DNA of 64,000 nucleotides from Alphaproteobacteria bacterium casp-alpha6 (lineage in GTDB: Bacteria; Pseudomonadota; Alphaproteobacteria; Rhodobacterales; Rhodobacteraceae), in assembly GCA_001510135.1 (NCBI GenBank), contig LFER01000068.1:1-64000 (forward strand). Direction: 5' to 3'. The translations under genes and the position numbers were made by a program. The notes beneath the pieces are model-generated. The model was not told the DNA's origin, made no database searches, and saw nothing but the letters and a program-made list of their open reading frames with translations. Below, one piece after another: positions 1 to 8,183 of this stretch (position 1 is its first letter; every line of letters starts with the position of its first letter).

Positions 1-534
1 ACACTTTCGACCGGCATGCTAAAACCGATCGAAGAATTGAACGCCGGAGACGAAATTCTAACACGCGATGCAGGTGTTCAGGAAATCAGGTGGATTGGGC
101 AGGTCACGATGCGGGCGTCTGGCGCATTTGCACCTGTTTTGATAAAAGAAGGCGCTCTCAACAATGTGAAAGATCTAGTCCTTGGTCCAGAGCATCGCCT
201 TTTTATCTATCAACGAAGCGATGAATTGGGGACCGGACGATCCGAAACGCTCGTTCGGGTGCGCCATCTGGTCAACGGCAATGATGTCAGGCGTATCGAA
301 GCGGGCTATATCGATTACTATCAAATCTTGTTTGACGAACACCAGTTCATTTATGCCGAAGGTATACCGGTTGAAAGTCAGCTTTTGGACCAGCATTCCC
401 TGCTCGCACTTCCAAAAGAAGCCCAGACGGGACTGAAAGACCATGATACCATCTATTCAACACTTGAGGTTTCCGAAGATATTCTGCGAACCCCTAATGC
501 TTTGGAACTCCTGCGCAAAGCAACTGGCAGATAG
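1..534 (+). CDS. Hint-domain (Hedgehog/intein-like) protein, C-terminal part
   Basis: The frame is open at base 1 (TLSTG precedes the first Met at base 16), so the window begins inside the gene and the true start lies upstream. The visible part matches the Hint_2 domain common in Rhodobacterales: a PIEELNAGDEILTRD segment followed by IRWIG, then LGPEHRLFI with the conserved His. In this family the domain usually sits at the C-terminus of secreted or surface proteins, often RTX-like ones, and is thought to be autoprocessing. Nothing seen here shows what the upstream part carries or whether the domain is active. The gene ends with TAG, 68 bases before prfC. Confidence 0.8.
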   Translation, partial: TLSTGMLKPIEELNAGDEILTRDAGVQEIRWIGQVTMRASGAFAPVLIKEGALNNVKDLVLGPEHRLFIYQRSDELGTGRSETLVRVRHLVNGNDVRRIEAGYIDYYQILFDEHQFIYAEGIPVESQLLDQHSLLALPKEAQTGLKDHDTIYSTLEVSEDILRTPNALELLRKATGR

Positions 535-602
535 TCTGAAATCAGCAAAGATAACGCATTATTTGTCTTGTCCCGCACTGGCGCCTCGCCTATAGCGCCT
601 AC

Positions 603-2210
603 ATGCTTGAACGTCTTTCAAATCAAACAGATCTTCCGTCCGAAATCGCACGTCGCCGGACGTTTGCGATTATTTCGCACCCTGATGCCGGCAAAACCAC
701 TTTGACGGAAAAATTTCTTTTGTTTGGTGGTGCGATCCAAATGGCGGGTCAAGTGCGCGCCAAAGGAGAAGCCCGCCGAACGCGGTCAGATTTTATGCAG
801 ATGGAAAAGGATCGCGGTATTTCCGTTTCGGCCTCGGCGATGTCTTTTGATTTTAAAGAGTTTCGCTTCAATCTGGTTGATACACCCGGACATAGCGATT
901 TTTCCGAAGACACCTACAGAACCCTTACGGCAGTCGATGCGGCCATCATGGTGATAGACGGCGCAAAAGGTGTAGAAAGCCAAACGCAAAAGCTTTTCGA
1001 AGTCTGCCGGTTGCGCGATCTTCCTATTTTGACATTTTGTAACAAAATGGACCGTGAAAGCCGTGACGTTTTCGATATTATTGACGAAATTCAGGAAAAT
1101 CTGGCGATCGACGTGACACCGGCGAGTTGGCCCATCGGGGTCGGACATGATTTTTTGGGCTGTTATGATATGCTCAACAATCGTCTGGAACTGATGGACC
1201 GAGCAGACCGAAACAAAATTGCGGAAAGCATTCAAATCAACGGGCTGGAAGACCCCAAGTTGTCAGACCATGTGCCAGCTCACCAGAGGGAAAAACTGCT
1301 TGAAGAGGTTGAAATGGCGCGCGAACTTTTGCCGCCTCTGGACCCTCAGGCGCTTCTTGATGGAACGCTGACCCCCATTTGGTTTGGCTCGGCGATCAAT
1401 TCTTTTGGTGTGAAGGAACTCATGGATGGGATCGCAAATTTCGGTCCCGTACCGCAGATCCAAAAGGCGGAACCACGCCAAATTCTACCGCAAGAAAACA
1501 AGGTCTCTGGCTTTGTATTCAAGGTGCAGGCCAATATGGACCCCAAACATAGGGATCGGGTCGCCTTTATCCGACTGTCATCGGGCCATTTCAAGCGGGG
1601 CATGAAACTCACACATGTACGGACCAAGAAACCCATGAGTGTTTCAAACCCTGTGCTGTTTCTCGCGTCAGATCGGGAGTTGGCGGAAGAGGCATGGGCC
1701 GGAGACATCATTGGTATTCCGAACCATGGCCAGTTGCGCATCGGCGATACCCTAAGCGAAGGTGAAGCTCTGCGGGTGACGGGTATTCCCTCCTTCGCTC
1801 CCGAACTTCTTCAAAATTGTCGCGCCGGTGATCCGCTGAAAGCAAAACATCTTGAGAAAGCGCTCACACAGTTTGCCGAGGAAGGCGCCGCCAAAGTGTT
1901 TAAACCCAATATCGGATCTGGCTTTATTGTGGGCGTTGTTGGAGCTTTACAATTTGATGTTCTGGCGAGCCGGATTGAGCTTGAATATGGGTTGCCCGTT
2001 CGTTTTGAACCCAGCCAGTTCACTTCAGCACGGTGGGTCAGCGGGCAAAAAAGCGATTTAGATAAATTCATGACTGCGAACAAGCAACATATGGCGACCG
2101 ATCACGACGGTGATGCCGTTTACCTCACCAGATTACAATGGGACATCGACCGGGTCCAACGCGATTTCCCAGACTTGACGCTTTCAGCCACCAAAGAAAT
2201 GATGGTTTAA
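603..2210 (+). CDS. prfC: Peptide chain release factor 3 (RF3)
   Basis: This translational GTPase releases RF1 and RF2 from the ribosome after peptide release. The 535-residue product has the usual family length. GTP-binding motifs are clear: G1 SHPDAGKTT at about residues 25-33, G3 DTPGHSD at about 93-99 and G4 NKMD at about 147-150. The segment between G1 and G3 carries the RF3-type GGAIQMAGQV and KDRGISV sequences, which separate it from EF-G. The C-terminal domains are complete. It appears to be transcribed alone; the next gene starts 53 bases downstream and is unrelated. Confidence 0.97.
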   Translation: MLERLSNQTDLPSEIARRRTFAIISHPDAGKTTLTEKFLLFGGAIQMAGQVRAKGEARRTRSDFMQMEKDRGISVSASAMSFDFKEFRFNLVDTPGHSDFSEDTYRTLTAVDAAIMVIDGAKGVESQTQKLFEVCRLRDLPILTFCNKMDRESRDVFDIIDEIQENLAIDVTPASWPIGVGHDFLGCYDMLNNRLELMDRADRNKIAESIQINGLEDPKLSDHVPAHQREKLLEEVEMARELLPPLDPQALLDGTLTPIWFGSAINSFGVKELMDGIANFGPVPQIQKAEPRQILPQENKVSGFVFKVQANMDPKHRDRVAFIRLSSGHFKRGMKLTHVRTKKPMSVSNPVLFLASDRELAEEAWAGDIIGIPNHGQLRIGDTLSEGEALRVTGIPSFAPELLQNCRAGDPLKAKHLEKALTQFAEEGAAKVFKPNIGSGFIVGVVGALQFDVLASRIELEYGLPVRFEPSQFTSARWVSGQKSDLDKFMTANKQHMATDHDGDAVYLTRLQWDIDRVQRDFPDLTLSATKEMMV

Positions 2211-2263
2211 CCCATAAATTGTGCTAGAAGCTCTCTTAGATCGGTTAAAGAGGGATGCGACTG

Positions 2264-3257
2264 ATGGTACCCGATGTATGGGGGGTTGTTGCGACGGCAA
2301 ACGCTCCGCTTTTGGATATTGCTCGTTTTTGTGCCCACCATCTTTCTGAAGGGGCAGAAGTCATCTTTATTTATTTGGACAAATCCGATTTATTTGGACA
2401 AACCCGATGTTGAGGTGATTGCCGCGCTCGAAACTCTGCCTCAGATCAAAGTCATTCCCACTGACAATGCATATTGGTCCTCTAAAGGAGCGCGCCCAGA
2501 GAATATTGAACAGAGACAATCTCGCAACGCGCGCGATGCCGCCCGAAAAATAAAAGCCCAATTTCCACATCTCAAATGGCTTGGACATCTTGATATCGAT
2601 GAATTTATCACAATGTCACCCTCAGTCAAAATGGGTCGACGTCTTGCATTGCAACCTCCGTATTGCCAATGCGTGCGGATTTTGCCTATGGAAAATCTGA
2701 TTCCAGAAGAACATGGTTACTCTGGTCCTGAGCAGTTTAAATTTCTTAAACGCCAAGTCCCAGAACGGCGTCGAATATCGAAAACTATTTTCCCTGAATT
2801 TGGTGAAATTCTTTCAGGTGGATTTCTCAGCCATCAGGCTGGAAAAGTTTTTTTCCGGCTGTCAGGCGATAAAATCATACCCAAGATTCATTCTGTGATA
2901 ATTGATGGTGAAAAAAGCCCGAGCGAACGCACATTGATAGGAATTGATCTTGCCCATTTTCATGTGAAGCCTTGGGAGGATTTTAAAAATATTTATTCAA
3001 ACAGGCGAACAAAGGGATCCTATCGCGACGGACTCACATCAGAGAAAAAACGCAAAAATCGAAAATTGGGCCTTGTGACTCTTTTTGATCAATTGGAAGC
3101 TCGCGAAGGAATAGGGGGCATCAGACGCCTCTTCGATGAAGTCTGCGTCGCAACATTATCTCTTGTGGAAAGACTGACAGAGCACGATGTTTATCGGACC
3201 GTCGATATGGAGTTCAGTCGAAAAATTTTTCGCTATTTTGACCAGGCGACATTCTAG
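2264..3257 (+). pseudogene. Glycosyltransferase family 2-like protein, frameshifted by a 19-bp tandem duplication
   Basis: The start is ATG 2264, with AGAGGG at 2249-2254 as ribosome binding site. This frame reads WGVVATANAPLLDIARF and then EVIFIYLDK, the N-terminus expected of the Rhodobacterales GT2-type family in which WGVV(A/S)T opens the protein. It runs into TGA at 2411-2413. The rest of the protein continues in another frame from about 2389 as YLDKPDVEVIAALETLP to TAG 3257, including an HLDIDEF (DxD-type) motif. The two frames are separated by an imperfect 19-bp tandem duplication (2370-2388 and 2389-2407). Removing one copy restores one frame of 324 residues. A later ATG at 2274 would give a product lacking the conserved N-terminus. 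The acceptor substrate is unknown. Confidence 0.85.
2370..2407 (+). repeat. 19-bp imperfect tandem duplication inside the glycosyltransferase gene
   Basis: Copies are 2370-2388 and 2389-2407 (TTTATTTGGACAAAYCCGA, where Y is T in the first and C in the second). Nineteen bases is not a multiple of three, so the duplication throws the upstream frame out; the LDK codons of copy one (2375) line up with those of copy two (2394). Confidence 0.95.
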
Positions 3258-3410
3258 TGGCGCTCTGGCTTTCGAAATTTATCGAATTTCGCTGTTGCAT
3301 TGCTAATTGAATTCAAATCCTTTAAAGACGCCTACGAGCGCTGCACCCAAGAGTGGGCAGTGATAGATATCTTTCATATTCCGACCGAAAGACGACCTTA
3401 ACGGACACGT

Positions 3411-4772
3411 ATGACACAATTTTCAGACCTGAACCTGAACCCAAAAATTCTCAAAGCCATCGAAGAGGCGGGCTACACCACGCCCACGCCGATTCAAGCA
3501 GGAGCCATTCCCGCGGCCCTTGAAGGGCGTGACGTGCTTGGGATTGCCCAAACAGGCACAGGTAAAACTGCAAGTTTCACGCTTCCCATGATCCATACGT
3601 TAGCGCGTGGACGCGCGCGCGCGCGGATGCCGCGGTCTTTGGTTTTGTGCCCCACCCGTGAACTTGCTGCGCAGGTGGCTGAAAATTTTGACACCTACAG
3701 CAAACATGTGAAACTGACCAAAGCGCTCTTGATCGGCGGGGTGAGTTTTAAGGAACAAGACGCGTTAATCGATCGCGGCGTGGATGTTTTGATTGCCACA
3801 CCTGGGCGGCTTCTTGATCATTTTGAACGTGGAAAGCTTTTGTTGACTGGGGTCCAAGTTATGGTCGTGGACGAAGCTGACCGGATGCTGGATATGGGCT
3901 TTATTCCAGATATCGAGCGCATATTTGGACTGACACCCTTTACACGGCAGACGCTATTTTTTAGTGCAACAATGGCGCCAGAAATTGAACGGATCACCAA
4001 CACGTTTTTGTCCTCTCCCGCGCGCGTCGAAGTCGCGCGCCAAGCGACCGCCTCTGAAACCATTGAACAGGGTGTAGTAATATTTAAACCCGGACGTCGT
4101 GAACGCGAAGGCAGCGACAAGCGGAAAATCCTTAGGCTTTTGATTGATGCGGAAGGCGCAGGATGCAGTAACGCCATCATCTTTTGCAACAGGAAATCAG
4201 ACGTTGATATATGCGCCAAATCTTTGAGAAAATATGGCTATGACGCTGCACCAATCCATGGCGATCTGGATCAATCCCAGCGCACAGCCACTTTGGACAA
4301 ATTTCGAAGTGGCGAATTGCGATTCTTAATTGCCTCAGACGTAGCCGCGCGCGGTTTAGATATTCCATCTGTAAGCCATGTATTTAATTTTGACGTACCG
4401 TCCAATTCGGAAGATTATGTACATCGCATCGGACGCACTGGCCGTGCAGGACGGCAGGGCAAAGCAGTCATGGTGTCCGCCCCAAGAGATGCAAAAAACT
4501 TGCAGGCCATCGAAAAATTGATTGGGAAAGAAATTCCACGGATTGAAAATCCGTTAAAAGACGAAGCCCCGGAAACAAAAGGACATGACCAAAAAGACGC
4601 AAAACAGGTCAATCCGCGCGGCACGAATAGCAAAGCAAAACGCGACCGGTCTTCAAAAGAACATCACAAAGACCGTTCAGCAACGCCAGAAGTCATGGAG
4701 ACTGTTGGATTGGGCGAACATCTTCCAAGTTTTATTGAGCTCAGCTTTGAACAGCGGATGGATAGCCGGTAA
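3411..4772 (+). CDS. rhlE: DEAD-box ATP-dependent RNA helicase, RhlE type
   Basis: RNA helicase expected to act in RNA turnover or ribosome assembly. The 453-residue protein has the Q motif (GYTTPTPIQ, residues 21-29), motif I AQTGTGKT (46-53), motif II DEAD (154-157), a SAT motif, and motif VI HRIGRTGRAG. The tail after about residue 370 is rich in Lys, Arg and Ser, as in RhlE-type proteins, where such tails bind RNA. The preceding 150 bases hold a short inverted repeat (CGAAATT/AATTTCG, 3273-3291) but no clear promoter. RhlE is inferred by overall similarity; other DEAD-box paralogues cannot be fully excluded. Confidence 0.93.
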   Translation: MTQFSDLNLNPKILKAIEEAGYTTPTPIQAGAIPAALEGRDVLGIAQTGTGKTASFTLPMIHTLARGRARARMPRSLVLCPTRELAAQVAENFDTYSKHVKLTKALLIGGVSFKEQDALIDRGVDVLIATPGRLLDHFERGKLLLTGVQVMVVDEADRMLDMGFIPDIERIFGLTPFTRQTLFFSATMAPEIERITNTFLSSPARVEVARQATASETIEQGVVIFKPGRREREGSDKRKILRLLIDAEGAGCSNAIIFCNRKSDVDICAKSLRKYGYDAAPIHGDLDQSQRTATLDKFRSGELRFLIASDVAARGLDIPSVSHVFNFDVPSNSEDYVHRIGRTGRAGRQGKAVMVSAPRDAKNLQAIEKLIGKEIPRIENPLKDEAPETKGHDQKDAKQVNPRGTNSKAKRDRSSKEHHKDRSATPEVMETVGLGEHLPSFIELSFEQRMDSR

Positions 4773-4872
4773 AAATTTTCGGCCGTCCCGTTTTATCCCA
4801 ACATCGTCTGCCGGTATATTTAACCGGATGCAAAACCGTGGATTTGATCGCTTAGTCACGCAAAAAAGAGTG

Positions 4873-5325
4873 CTATTCTTTACGCAACTTCGCAAAAAAA
4901 TCTGTCAAAAGTCGTCGCGCGTCAGTTTCCCCAACTCCGGCGTAAACCTCTGGTCGGTGATGACTTTGGGGATGGTCAAAGACGCAGGCACCCTGCTCTA
5001 CGGCTCCGGATTTTGGATCTGAGGCCCCATAGTACAGCCGCCTGATTCTCGCTGCAGCAATGACACCCGCGCACATTGCACAGGGTTCCAAGGTCACGAA
5101 AAGATCATAGCCCTCCAGTCGTTCTTGCCCAAGGCGGGCACAGGCTGCGCGAATGGCCAACATTTCTGCATGCGCTGAAGGATCGTTTAAAGCGCGCGTG
5201 CGGTTTGAAGCCTTTGCTATCACCTCTCCTTTGGCGGATACAATCACGGCACCCACAGGAATTTCCCCGAGATCTGCGGCGCTCTCTGCTTCCTGCAAGG
5301 CGATATTCATGTAGCTTTTGAACAT
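4873..5325 (-). CDS. tadA: tRNA-specific adenosine(34) deaminase
   Basis: Converts A34 to inosine in the tRNA-Arg(ACG) anticodon, an essential function. The product is 150 residues, normal for TadA. The zinc deaminase signature is present: HAE at residues 52-54 with the catalytic Glu, and PCAMC at 81-85 supplying two zinc-binding cysteines. N-terminal MNIALQEAESAADLGEIPVGAV is the usual TadA opening. The gene is divergent from the RluB-type synthase (64 bases between starts) and converges with the helicase gene. Confidence 0.97.
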   Translation of the reverse strand: MFKSYMNIALQEAESAADLGEIPVGAVIVSAKGEVIAKASNRTRALNDPSAHAEMLAIRAACARLGQERLEGYDLFVTLEPCAMCAGVIAAARIRRLYYGASDPKSGAVEQGACVFDHPQSHHRPEVYAGVGETDARRLLTDFFAKLRKE

Positions 5326-5389
5326 GATGAGACAGATCCGTAGATGATTTATGCTTTTACCTAAAGAAATTATACCCTAAAGGCCACAT

Positions 5390-6196
5390 ATGGAACATGA
5401 TCTTTCAAAGGGCGAACGAATTGCAAAAGTCATCGCGCGCGCAGGCATTGCCAGCCGGCGCGATACCGAACGCATGATCGAAGCAGGTCGCGTCAGCGTG
5501 AACGGAAAACTGATCACATCCCCAGCTTTAAACGTCACCCCAAAAGATCGCATCAAGGTGGATGGACAGGATATAGCGCTGCCTGACAGCGAACGTCTGT
5601 GGCTTTTTCATAAACCTCTTGGCCTTGTCAGTACTTCCCGTGACGAACAGGGACGAAAAACGATTTTTGACGTGCTGCCCGAAGATATGCCCCGCGTTAT
5701 GAATATTGGTCGCCTTGATATGAATTCGGAAGGCTTGTTGTTGCTGACCAATGACGGGGCGATTAAGCGAAAACTCGAATTACCCTCAACCGGTTGGCTG
5801 CGCCGCTACCGCGTGCGTGTCAAAGGAACGCCCGATGATGCGATGCTCGCCCCGTTGCGAAAAGGGCTGAGGGTAGACGATGAAGATTTTCGCCCCATGG
5901 AGGTCACATTGGATCGTCAGCAGGGCGCAAACGCCTGGCTTACCATTGGCCTTCGTGAGGGAAAGAACCGCGAAATCCGCCGTGCGATGGAGCATATCGG
6001 TCTAATGGTGAACCGGTTGATCCGGGTATCTTATGGTCCCTTCCAACTGGGAAATCTCAAACCCGGTGAAGTGGAAGAGGTGCGCCGTAAAGTGCTTCGC
6101 GATCAGCTTGGGCTTGACAGCCCTGCCCCCAAATCCGCCAAATCCACCGGTTTGTCGAAAAAACCACAGATCACGCGACGGAAAAGAAACCGTTAA
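5390..6196 (+). CDS. rluB: Pseudouridine synthase, RsuA/RluB/RluE/RluF family
   Basis: Makes pseudouridine in rRNA. Of 268 residues, about 9-55 form an S4 RNA-binding domain (ERIAKVIARAGIASRRD), followed by the catalytic domain with GRLDMNSEGLLLLTNDG, in which Asp110 is the expected nucleophile, and the family motif EGKNREIRRAME. The C-terminal tail is basic. The overall arrangement favours RluB (23S position 2605 in E. coli numbering) over RsuA, but the subfamily call is by resemblance only. Confidence 0.9.
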   Translation: MEHDLSKGERIAKVIARAGIASRRDTERMIEAGRVSVNGKLITSPALNVTPKDRIKVDGQDIALPDSERLWLFHKPLGLVSTSRDEQGRKTIFDVLPEDMPRVMNIGRLDMNSEGLLLLTNDGAIKRKLELPSTGWLRRYRVRVKGTPDDAMLAPLRKGLRVDDEDFRPMEVTLDRQQGANAWLTIGLREGKNREIRRAMEHIGLMVNRLIRVSYGPFQLGNLKPGEVEEVRRKVLRDQLGLDSPAPKSAKSTGLSKKPQITRRKRNR

Positions 6197-6268
6197 ATTT
6201 CCCCGCAGTTTTCGTTCGAATCTTCTTTGTGGTCGGCTATACTTGCGCCAAATTGGAGACGAATTCAT

Positions 6269-7084
6269 ATGGCAGACCTCATCACACTTGAAAACCTTGG
6301 ATCCCTTTTAATGCTTTGCTTTTTGCAGGCTGTGCTCGGGTTTGATAACCTTCTTTATATTTCCATCGAAAGCCAACGCGCGCCTGTGGCCCAACAACAG
6401 GCCGTGCGACGCTGGGGTATTATCATCGCAGTCGCCCTGCGGATTGTGCTTTTGTTTACGATGATCAAGCTCATCGATGCTTTGGCCGAGCCATTTTACA
6501 TCTTTGAATGGACAGGGGTGCTTGAGGGGGCTGTGAACTTTGCCACTTGTATATTTATTTTTGGCGGTGTCTTCATCATTTACACTGCCGTCAAAGAGAT
6601 TTCGCATATGCTGTCCATTCAGAATCTGGATACGGATGTAGAGGGAAAAAGCGGAAAATCTGCGTTCAAGGTCGTGATGCTAATTGTGTTAATGAACCTG
6701 ATCTTTTCGTTTGATTCGGTGCTTTCCGCTTTGGCAATCACCAAAGTCTTTCCGATTCTGGCTATAGCAATCCTTCTATCCGGTCTTGCGATGTTGTTTC
6801 TTGCAGACGGGGTGACCAGATTTCTTGAAAAGAACAGGATGTACGAAGTCCTAGGTCTTTTCATTTTGCTCATTGTCGGTGTCGTGCTTTTGGGTGAAAG
6901 CGGTCAAGCGGCAGCGCATGCCATGCATGATCCCACGCTTGCAATCAGGGTATTCGGTCATGAAATCATTCCGATGTCCAAAACCACATTCTATTTCAGC
7001 GTTCTGGTCCTTGTCGCGGTTGAGATCATTCAGTCGGGCTATTCGCGCAAATTGAACAGAGAACGGAAACTGGGCCCACGCTAA
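6269..7084 (+). CDS. TerC/YjbE family integral membrane protein
   Basis: Multi-spanning membrane protein of the TerC family, linked to tellurite resistance and in some bacteria to metal (Mn) export during membrane protein synthesis. ATG 6269 was chosen because GGAG at 6255-6258 precedes it and the protein begins MADLITLENLGSLLMLCFLQ; an in-frame start at 6227 lacks support. The characteristic intramembrane acidic motifs are present: LGFDNLLYISI near the N-terminus and MNLIFSFDSVLSA in the middle. At 271 residues it is typical. It lies directly upstream of the TelA-containing cluster, 73 bases before the small ORF at 7158. Confidence 0.92.
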   Translation: MADLITLENLGSLLMLCFLQAVLGFDNLLYISIESQRAPVAQQQAVRRWGIIIAVALRIVLLFTMIKLIDALAEPFYIFEWTGVLEGAVNFATCIFIFGGVFIIYTAVKEISHMLSIQNLDTDVEGKSGKSAFKVVMLIVLMNLIFSFDSVLSALAITKVFPILAIAILLSGLAMLFLADGVTRFLEKNRMYEVLGLFILLIVGVVLLGESGQAAAHAMHDPTLAIRVFGHEIIPMSKTTFYFSVLVLVAVEIIQSGYSRKLNRERKLGPR

Positions 7085-7110
7085 CGGCGCTGGTAATTCA
7101 ACAAATCGAA

Positions 7111-7129
7111 CCTTATGTATGTCATAAGG
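7111..7129. promoter_or_regulatory. Inverted repeat upstream of the XpaC-TelA cluster
   Basis: CCTTATG-TATGT-CATAAGG is a perfect 7-bp inverted repeat with a 5-base centre. It is not followed by a T run on either strand, so it does not look like a terminator. Its position between terC and the stress cluster fits an operator, but no regulator is known. Confidence 0.4.
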
Positions 7130-7157
7130 AAAGAAGTCTGAGGGATGCGATGCGACA

Positions 7158-7247
7158 ATGTCACAGAACAGTTTTTCGAAATATGCCTTCGTGGTTTTGA
7201 TTATTCTATTGATTGGGGCCGCGACCGGATGGATCGGAGGGCTGTGA
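7158..7247 (+). CDS. 29-residue single-pass membrane peptide
   Basis: A short frame encodes MSQNSFSKYAFVVLIILLIG followed by AATGWIGGL, that is, a short polar N-terminus and one strongly hydrophobic segment. It ends 3 bases before the ATG of the XpaC-like gene, and the Shine-Dalgarno sequence for that gene (GGAGG, 7236-7240) lies inside it, which suggests translational coupling. GAGGG at 7140-7144 could serve as its own ribosome binding site, though the spacing (13 bases) is long. No family is recognised. It could be a leader peptide or a small membrane partner of the cluster. Confidence 0.5.
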   Translation: MSQNSFSKYAFVVLIILLIGAATGWIGGL

Positions 7248-7249
7248 TC

Positions 7250-8159
7250 ATGGGCAAGAAATTTGGCGGGAAATTTAGCCCACAGGACGAACACGTCTCT
7301 GACATAAAAGTTGCAATAAAAACAGAGGCCAAAAAAAAGGAAGCGTAAAGAGCGTACGTCCCAAACGAAACCGGCCGGATCTCGGGCTAATTTGCTCTAT
7401 CTTCCGGCGCTGATCATGCTCTTTCGTTCGATAGGGGACGGGGCGGCCGATATGTCCATATCCCTTGTAATTAGCGCAATCTGGGCACTGGGCGCATACC
7501 TTACCAAAGAAGGCATCCGCGCGGAAATTGCATTTCATGAACGCCAGAGCGCCAGACGCCCGGCCATCCCACGAAAATTCTTTGCAGCTGCACTTAGCGG
7601 GCTGGGTGTGGCGTGGGCGACATATTATAACGATGGTCATGCAGTGGCGTCACTTCTCTATTCGGTATGCGCGATCGGGCTTCACATTGCCGCCTTTGGC
7701 ATCGATCCCATGAAAGACAAATCCATTGAGGGGATTGACGATTTTCAACAGGACCGTGCGCAAAAGGCGATTGCCGAAGCTGAACAACGTTTGATCGAGA
7801 TGTCGGAAGCTATTCGAACCCTGCGTGACCGAAACCTAAGCACGCGCGTGCACAGCTTTGCCGAAACCGCTCGGGACATGTTTGACCGCATCGCGGCTGA
7901 TCCAAATGATCTGAGTGCGGGACGAAAATATCTCACGGTTTACCTTGAGGGCGCAAAAGAAGCGACTCTGCGATTTTGTGATCTTTATCTGCAGTCACGT
8001 GATGAAAAGGCAAAACGTGATTACATCGCACTGCTTGATGATCTGGAAGAGAATTTTGCAGACCGTACACAACGGCTTTTGGAGAATGATAAAGCAAACC
8101 TCAATGTAGAAATTGAAGTACTGCGCGAAAGATTGGCAGAAGAAGCCAAAAAACACTGA
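7250..8159 (+). pseudogene. XpaC-like (5-bromo-4-chloroindolyl phosphate hydrolysis family) protein, frameshifted at an A8 run
   Basis: ATG 7250 opens MGKKFGGKFSP, the usual start of this Rhodobacterales family, with GGAGG 9 bases upstream. The frame hits TAA at 7346-7348. The rest of the protein lies one frame over, reading TKPAGSRANLLYLPALIMLF and on to TGA 8159. The A8 homopolymer at 7331-7338 lies between the two halves. With seven A residues the sequence is one continuous 302-residue protein: a basic N-terminus, two or more hydrophobic segments (about 50-140) and a long charged, probably helical C-terminal half. XpaC-like proteins commonly sit next to TelA, as here. Transcriptional slippage on the A run could still give some full product. 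Confidence 0.85.
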
Positions 8160-8183
8160 TTTCAAAGGAAAAGGGATTAAAGA

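Noticed and set aside
2206-2249. TTTAACC/GGTTAAA after prfC as a terminator.
   Set aside because: The 30-base loop and absence of a T run make a functional terminator unlikely.
7145-7249. An earlier start (7145) for the XpaC-like protein.
   Set aside because: MGKKFGGKFSP at 7250 is the family start and has GGAGG at the right distance; the extra residues from 7145 match nothing and overlap the micro-ORF.
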